NCBI GenBank assembly: GCA_963677355.2
Contig: CAXXXQ010000001.1
Span: 522,464-586,463 of the forward strand
Reading direction: 5' to 3'
DNA: 64,000 nucleotides
Source of the DNA: Thiomicrorhabdus sp963677355
GTDB taxonomy: Bacteria; Pseudomonadota; Gammaproteobacteria; Thiomicrospirales; Thiomicrospiraceae
Shown here piece after piece: positions 61,201 through 64,000 of the stretch (position 1 is its first letter; the number at the start of each line of letters is the position of its first letter). The position numbers were made by a program, and so were the translations under genes. The notes below the pieces were generated by a model that was not told the DNA's origin, did not search any database, and was given only the letters and a program-made list of their open reading frames with translations.

Positions 61201-64000
61201 TCATCCGCCGCCACTGGCGCTGTGTCGATAATCTGGATGTCCAGATCGTCTGTGCTCGTTTGCCCCGCAACATCCGTCACGCTCACCGTGAAGCTGTCGA
61301 CGATGTTGTCATCCGTCGCGTTGTGCGTTTCCGCATCCCCATCTTCGACATAGCTGTAGCTGATCGCGCCCGTGCCCGCATCGTAACCCGTGATCGTCAA
61401 GGTTCCTTCCGTTCCCAAGATCACCACTGGCGTCGTGCTCGCATTGCTGATGTCTTGACCCGCAACCGTCACACTCGCGATGCCCGCTTCCGCGCTCACA
61501 CTCATCGTGCCTGTCACCGTATCGCCTGTCGCTTCGACCACGCTGTTGTCCGCCGGCGTCAACCCCAGGTCTTCATCCGTGATGTTGATTTGCGGGACGC
61601 CGTCGGTTTGACCGTTGATCGTGATCACTAGATCCGCCGTGCTCGTGTCGCCATCGCCATCCGTAATCGTGTAGCTGATCGTGTCGGTCAGCGTCTCGCC
61701 ATCGTTCAACGCTTGAACCGCTGGCAGTGAGTTGTCTAAGGTGTAGGTATAAGACCCATCCGGGTTGATGCTGATCGAACCATAGCTCGCCGTGCCGGTC
61801 GCCGTCACACTCGCTCCGTCCGCCCCTTGCGCGTCATTGGATAACACCCCATTGGCCGCATCCACGCTCACACTCGCGGTGTCTTCATCGATGCTTCCCG
61901 CATCATCCGCCGCCACTGGCGCTGTGTCGATAATCTGGATGTCCAGATCGTCTGTGCTCGTTTGCCCCGCAACATCCGTCACGCTCACCGTGAAGCTGTC
62001 GACGATGTTGTCATCCGTCGCGTTGTGCGTTTCCGCATCCCCATCTTCGACATAGCTGTAGCTGATCGCGCCCGTGCCCGCATCGTAACCCGTGATCGTC
62101 AAGGTTCCTTCCGTTCCCAAGATCACCACTGGCGTCGTGCTCGCATTGCTGATGTCTTGACCCGCAACCGTCACACTCGCGATGCCCGCTTCCGCGCTCA
62201 CACTCATCGTGCCTGTCACCGTATCGCCTGTCGCTTCGACCACGCTGTTGTCCGCCGGCGTCAACCCCAGGTCTTCATCCGTGATGTTGATTTGCGGGAC
62301 GCCGTCGGTTTGACCGTTGATCGTGATCACTAGATCCGCCGTGCTCGTGTCGCCATCGCCATCCGTAATCGTGTAGCTGATCGTGTCGGTCAGCGTCTCG
62401 CCATCGTTCAACGCTTGAACCGCTGGCAGTGAGTTGTCTAAGGTGTAGGTATAAGACCCATCCGGGTTGATGCTGATCGAACCATAGCTCGCCGTGCCGG
62501 TCGCCGTCACACTCGCTCCGTCCGCCCCTTGCGCGTCATTGGATAACACCCCATTGGCCGCATCCACGCTCACACTCGCGGTGTCTTCATCGATGCTTCC
62601 CGCATCATCCGCCGCCACTGGCGCTGTGTCGATAATCTGGATGTCCAGATCGTCTGTGCTCGTTTGCCCCGCAACATCCGTCACGCTCACCGTGAAGCTG
62701 TCGACGATGTTGTCATCCGTCGCGTTGTGCGTTTCCGCATCCCCATCTTCGACATAGCTGTAGCTGATCGCGCCCGTGCCCGCATCGTAACCCGTGATCG
62801 TCAAGGTTCCTTCCGTTCCCAAGATCACCACTGGCGTCGTGCTCGCATTGCTGATGTCTTGACCCGCAACCGTCACACTCGCGATGCCCGCTTCCGCGCT
62901 CACACTCATCGTGCCTGTCACCGTATCGCCTGTCGCTTCGACCACGCTGTTGTCCGCCGGCGTCAACCCCAGGTCTTCATCCGTGATGTTGATTTGCGGG
63001 ACGCCGTCGGTTTGACCGTTGATCGTGATCACTAGATCCGCCGTGCTCGTGTCGCCATCGCCATCCGTAATCGTGTAGCTGATCGTGTCGGTCAGCGTCT
63101 CGCCATCGTTCAACGCTTGAACCGCTGGCAGTGAGTTGTCTAAGGTGTAGGTATAAGACCCATCCGGGTTGATGCTGATCGAACCATAGCTCGCCGTGCC
63201 GGTCGCCGTCACACTCGCTCCGTCCGCCCCTTGCGCGTCATTGGATAACACCCCATTGGCCGCATCCACGCTCACACTCGCGGTGTCTTCATCGATGCTT
63301 CCCGCATCATCCGCCGCCACTGGCGCTGTGTCGATAATCTGGATGTCCAGATCGTCTGTGCTCGTTTGCCCCGCAACATCCGTCACGCTCACCGTGAAGC
63401 TGTCGACGATGTTGTCATCCGTCGCGTTGTGCGTTTCCGCATCCCCATCTTCGACATAGCTGTAGCTGATCGCGCCCGTGCCCGCATCGTAACCCGTGAT
63501 CGTCAAGGTTCCTTCCGTTCCCAAGATCACCACTGGCGTCGTGCTCGCATTGCTGATGTCTTGACCCGCAACCGTCACACTCGCGATGCCCGCTTCCGCG
63601 CTCACACTCATCGTGCCTGTCACCGTATCGCCTGTCGCTTCGACCACGCTGTTGTCCGCCGGCGTCAACCCCAGGTCTTCATCCGTGATGTTGATTTGCG
63701 GGACGCCGTCGGTTTGACCGTTGATCGTGATCACTAGATCCGCCGTGCTCGTGTCGCCATCGCCATCCGTAATCGTGTAGCTGATCGTGTCGGTCAGCGT
63801 CTCGCCATCGTTCAACGCTTGAACCGCTGGCAGTGAGTTGTCTAAGGTGTAGGTATAAGACCCATCCGGGTTGATGCTGATCGAACCATAGCTCGCCGTG
63901 CCGGTCGCCGTCACACTCGCTCCGTCCGCCCCTTGCGCGTCATTGGATAACACCCCATTGGCCGCATCCACGCTCACACTCGCGGTGTCTTCATCGATGC
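52230..64000 (-). CDS. Giant type-I-secreted repeat adhesin (VCBS/T1SS-143 repeats, VWA, T1SS signal), 5' end outside window
   Basis: More than 3,900 codons of one frame, still open at the window end. From the C-terminus: a T1SS secretion domain of the VCA0849 type (about 52230-52560; DILYGDYAEAEQFIINSDED, then LDISEVIDAGENVTHN and a final acidic beta region), a unique Ig-like region, and a von Willebrand A domain (about 53700-54345) whose MIDAS reads DFSGSM. Further cadherin- or Ig-like domains (54.4-55.98 kb) include VFTNEDTAYVYTLADFNFSD. Then comes the 234-residue repeat array to the edge. Such proteins are exported by a type I ABC system and held at the surface (LapA-type) for attachment. 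The transporter genes and the N-terminal retention module are not in the window. Confidence 0.92.
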   Translation of the reverse strand, partial: IDEDTASVSVDAANGVLSNDAQGADGASVTATGTASYGSISINPDGSYTYTLDNSLPAVQALNDGETLTDTISYTITDGDGDTSTADLVITINGQTDGVPQINITDEDLGLTPADNSVVEATGDTVTGTMSVSAEAGIASVTVAGQDISNASTTPVVILGTEGTLTITGYDAGTGAISYSYVEDGDAETHNATDDNIVDSFTVSVTDVAGQTSTDDLDIQIIDTAPVAADDAGSIDEDTASVSVDAANGVLSNDAQGADGASVTATGTASYGSISINPDGSYTYTLDNSLPAVQALNDGETLTDTISYTITDGDGDTSTADLVITINGQTDGVPQINITDEDLGLTPADNSVVEATGDTVTGTMSVSAEAGIASVTVAGQDISNASTTPVVILGTEGTLTITGYDAGTGAISYSYVEDGDAETHNATDDNIVDSFTVSVTDVAGQTSTDDLDIQIIDTAPVAADDAGSIDEDTASVSVDAANGVLSNDAQGADGASVTATGTASYGSISINPDGSYTYTLDNSLPAVQALNDGETLTDTISYTITDGDGDTSTADLVITINGQTDGVPQINITDEDLGLTPADNSVVEATGDTVTGTMSVSAEAGIASVTVAGQDISNASTTPVVILGTEGTLTITGYDAGTGAISYSYVEDGDAETHNATDDNIVDSFTVSVTDVAGQTSTDDLDIQIIDTAPVAADDAGSIDEDTASVSVDAANGVLSNDAQGADGASVTATGTASYGSISINPDGSYTYTLDNSLPAVQALNDGETLTDTISYTITDGDGDTSTADLVITINGQTDGVPQINITDEDLGLTPADNSVVEATGDTVTGTMSVSAEAGIASVTVAGQDISNASTTPVVILGTEGTLTITGYDAGTGAISYSYVEDGDAETHNATDDNIVDSFTVSVTDVAGQTSTDDLDIQIIDTAPVAADDAGSIDEDTASVSVDAANGVLSNDAQGADGASVTATGTASYGSISINPDGSYTYTLDNSLPAVQALNDGETLTDTISYTITDGDGDTSTADLVITINGQTDGVPQINITDEDLGLTPADNSVVEATGDTVTGTMSVSAEAGIASVTVAGQDISNASTTPVVILGTEGTLTITGYDAGTGAISYSYVEDGDAETHNATDDNIVDSFTVSVTDVAGQTSTDDLDIQIIDTAPVAADDAGSIDEDTASVSVDAANGVLSNDAQGADGASVTATGTASYGSISINPDGSYTYTLDNSLPAVQALNDGETLTDTISYTITDGDGDTSTADLVITINGQTDGVPQINITDEDLGLTPADNSVVEATGDTVTGTMSVSAEAGIASVTVAGQDISNASTTPVVILGTEGTLTITGYDAGTGAISYSYVEDGDAETHNATDDNIVDSFTVSVTDVAGQTSTDDLDIQIIDTAPVAADDAGSIDEDTASVSVDAANGVLSNDAQGADGASVTATGTASYGSISINPDGSYTYTLDNSLPAVQALNDGETLTDTISYTITDGDGDTSTADLVITINGQTDGVPQINITDEDLGLTPADNSVVEATGDTVTGTMSVSAEAGIASVTVAGQDISNASTTPVVILGTEGTLTITGYDAGTGAISYSYVEDGDAETHNATDDNIVDSFTVSVTDVAGQTSTDDLDIQIIDTAPVAADDAGSIDEDTASVSVDAANGVLSNDAQGADGASVTATGTASYGSISINPDGSYTYTLDNSLPAVQALNDGETLTDTISYTITDGDGDTSTADLVITINGQTDGVPQINITDEDLGLTPADNSVVEATGDTVTGTMSVSAEAGIASVTVAGQDISNASTTPVVILGTEGTLTITGYDAGTGAISYSYVEDGDAETHNATDDNIVDSFTVSVTDVAGQTSTDDLDIQIIDTAPVAADDAGSIDEDTASVSVDAANGVLSNDAQGADGASVTATGTASYGSISINPDGSYTYTLDNSLPAVQALNDGETLTDTISYTITDGDGDTSTADLVITINGQTDGVPQINITDEDLGLTPADNSVVEATGDTVTGTMSVSAEAGIASVTVAGQDISNASTTPVVILGTEGTLTITGYDAGTGAISYSYVEDGDAETHNATDDNIVDSFTVSVTDVAGQTSTDDLDIQIIDTAPVAADDAGSIDEDTASVSVDAANGVLSNDAQGADGASVTATGTASYGSISINPDGSYTYTLDNSLPAVQALNDGETLTDTISYTITDGDGDTSTADLVITINGQTDGVPQINITDEDLGLTPADNSVVEATGDTVTGTMSVSAEAGIASVTVAGQDISNASTTPVVILGTEGTLTITGYDAGTGAISYSYVEDGDAETHNATDDNIVDSFTVSVTDVAGQTSTDDLDIQIIDTAPVAADDAGSIDEDTASVSVDAANGVLSNDAQGADGASVTATGTASYGSISINPDGSYTYTLDNSLPAVQALNDGETLTDTISYTITDGDGDTSTADLVITINGQTDGVPQINITDEDLGLTPADNSVVEATGDTVTGTMSVSAEAGIASVTVAGQDISNASTTPVVILGTEGTLTITGYDAGTGAISYSYVEDGDAETHNATDDNIVDSFTVSVTDVAGQTSTDDLDIQIIDTAPVAADDAGSIDEDTASVSVDAANGVLSNDAQGADGASVTATGTASYGSISINPDGSYTYTLDNSLPAVQALNDGETLTDTISYTITDGDGDTSTADLVITINGQQDAPTCTPGQVFTNEDTAYVYTLADFNFSDVDNGDTLSAVRIDSLPADGTLLLNGVAVTASQEISAADISAGNLTFSPDLHESGDDDFSSVGTGDQQTDYAAFDFSVSDGTTWSNTSTMTVDVAAVADAPTLTVTASAYEDATIDISNVTSADQGFTVTPYNVNGSAGTISINNSPEGFGVVGASSGDNSEIGYTASGTEMIAVNFDEDVTSVDVTVAWNAAGENIEIAFYNNGVLINTMQTGGGTDGVDDLGTLEASGGQAFDEIRFYPPAADDDFLIHSISFEKLGSPSDNVVTDEYSSVELNVSASWDDNDGSEVHSLSLTDIPDGFTVTDGVNSFTADTVNGSVDITGWDLANLMLNVPTVDATATYTINAVATTVETSNNDTASVTAPIVITVNDVPGLVVLNTDSVEVQEADILDMGTNGSTTAEFVTGNIFANDVLSSGSTLSGISIAGGTTDTSVAGQITVTTAEGNTLVVNSDSTSASFGDYVYVLNNAVTHSLSDDIDVDRFSYTVTNSLGDDYTALLNVNITDDAPVASNITHEVTPQTQTFNVMLVLDFSGSMKGQNLVEMKAAVQNMLNLYKEQGDVAVQIVNFATTADTRSDGGWVSADAAIAYINSLTDATLDNDSLGSRTNYDAALAEAMDAFAETNGKITDSNVTNISYFLSDGAPNEADGNTSLLLNQSGGSDDGIQATEQTIWENFLTQNSIDSYAVGFDGADVTANGSLAPVAYSGINGEQIDPVDGTSDLTSALADTLPPAISGDLLTGNINDSGFGIGGDGGFVGQVVVGGAIYNFDGNALTVVGSGDYSFDAVNNVLTINTPKGSQLIVDMDDGDYSLATKPNTASPYSEYVKFTLNDNDGDSAAGVVTFNIVPVDYVGPVAMDEVNMVTSQNTSEVTTGNVMDNIDFGAGGTGQIDSISYNGTSYTAAAYPSGVVISLDNGGLIQFDFATGAYTFNNTAGSATALETLVISASDANGNSESFNLKLSAAGSINIISSPTTESFTDGSADNGVEITSSANGSPIITYNGTNGVGVNSQNDRYSDSADSGDNLIFTFDSSLYPNGVESISLDFGYDAGTGTAIFYDSSNNVISSVGLTGADTQSFSGITGVAKVEISTGSNGDYSVQAISFQPVASTEEIGDILYGDYAEAEQFIINSDEDVTLVDFDVYEDVLDISEVIDAGENVTHNTLAEYLDFALVDTDGDGQDDSTQINIDSNGSDAGGTVTSVFIQDQQLTENDIDDLNIDFQND
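55992..64000. repeat. Tandem array of 702-bp coding repeats (11.4 copies in window)
   Basis: The unit is exactly 702 bp (234 codons) and recurs in phase with the adhesin frame. On the protein it is a VCBS-like domain (AADDAGSIDEDTASVSVDAA, GSISINPDGSYTYTLDN, VQALNDGETLTDTISYTITD) followed by a T1SS-143-like domain (VPQINITDEDLGLTPADNS, VVEATGDTVTGTMSVSAEAG, TDDLDIQIIDTAP). Eleven full units plus a partial VCBS unit lie in the window. Compared segments ten units apart (for example 56701-56820 and 63721-63840) are identical at the DNA level. Sampled 60-base lines are about 55-62% G+C, against about 45% in a sample of the unique C-terminal part of the same gene. The array continues beyond the window. 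Confidence 0.95.

Noticed and set aside
56176..63737. Eleven pairs of identical plus-strand open frames (87 and 123 codons) in the repeat array
   Set aside because: They recur only because the 702-bp repeat recurs, lie antisense to the adhesin, and lack ribosome sites and plausible protein composition.
55992..64000. Possible CRISPR array or non-coding satellite because of the regular repeats
   Set aside because: The unit is 702 bp, has no spacers and is fully coding in phase with one frame; it is a protein repeat array.
1..64000. tRNA and rRNA genes
   Set aside because: Scanning the intergenic regions by eye for T-loop and acceptor-stem patterns gave nothing convincing; a tRNAscan run would settle it.

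Overview
The window looks like a chromosomal segment of a sulfur-oxidising gammaproteobacterium, most likely of the Thiomicrospira/Thiomicrorhabdus/Hydrogenovibrio group. This is inference, not a database result. It rests on a soxCD pair beside a molybdenum-cofactor cluster, a gammaproteobacterial housekeeping set (priA, deaD, hemB, hemCDXY, aroE/yrdA, argH, rsuA, apt, mnmC, tmcA, purU, xthA), many c-di-GMP proteins and moderate base composition. No prophage, insertion sequence, CRISPR array, rRNA or tRNA gene was recognised.

Layout. 1-923: the 5' part of priA (minus strand). 1.1-2.3 kb: two small lipoproteins, the second very histidine-rich and preceded by four pentamers phased at 11 bp. 2.4-4.3 kb: TRAP transporter permeases without a binding protein. 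4.4-10.6 kb: a PAS-GGDEF-EAL protein, the DEAD-box helicase DeaD and a 7TMR-DISM diguanylate cyclase. 10.6-14.7 kb (minus): moaA-moaD-moaE-moeA-moaC and a GIY-YIG protein. 15.2-18.3 kb (minus): soxC-soxD and an unknown protein; SoxC needs the cofactor built by the adjacent moa/moe genes. 18.4-25 kb: hemB, aroE, a gamma-carbonic-anhydrase-like protein, two PilZ proteins, glutathione reductase and a peroxiredoxin-glutaredoxin fusion that together form a glutathione-driven peroxide defence. 25.2-29.8 kb: a MacAB-type tripartite efflux operon. 29.8-35.1 kb (minus): a BaiN-type flavoprotein, a CinA/MoaB-domain protein, two unknown envelope proteins and mnmC. 35.2-42.1 kb: msrB, tmcA, purU, xthA, a flavin reductase and a heme-c sensor with a degenerate GGDEF domain. 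42.2-46.7 kb (minus): hemC-hemD-hemX-hemY. 46.9-50.8 kb: a periplasmic thioredoxin, argH, rsuA, apt and an unknown protein. 50.8-64 kb (minus): a predicted pseudokinase with Sel1 repeats, then the C-terminal part of a giant type-I-secreted adhesin.

The adhesin is the most striking gene. More than 3,900 codons lie in the window and its start is outside. From 55992 to the window end it is a tandem array of 702-bp (234-residue) units that look identical at the DNA level, each a VCBS-like plus a T1SS-143-like domain. After the array come unique Ig-like domains, a von Willebrand A domain with an intact MIDAS motif and a type I secretion C-terminal domain. Several c-di-GMP proteins are encoded in the same window, which fits a biofilm or attachment lifestyle, but no direct regulatory link is visible.

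The best candidate for something undescribed is a family of structured intergenic repeats at about 10945, 11559, 15052 and 19402. Three clear copies and one diverged copy share TTCAAGGC and AACGYAGAA flanks around two nested stems. The stem sequences differ completely between copies yet stay paired, which is the pattern expected when selection or mechanism preserves the fold.
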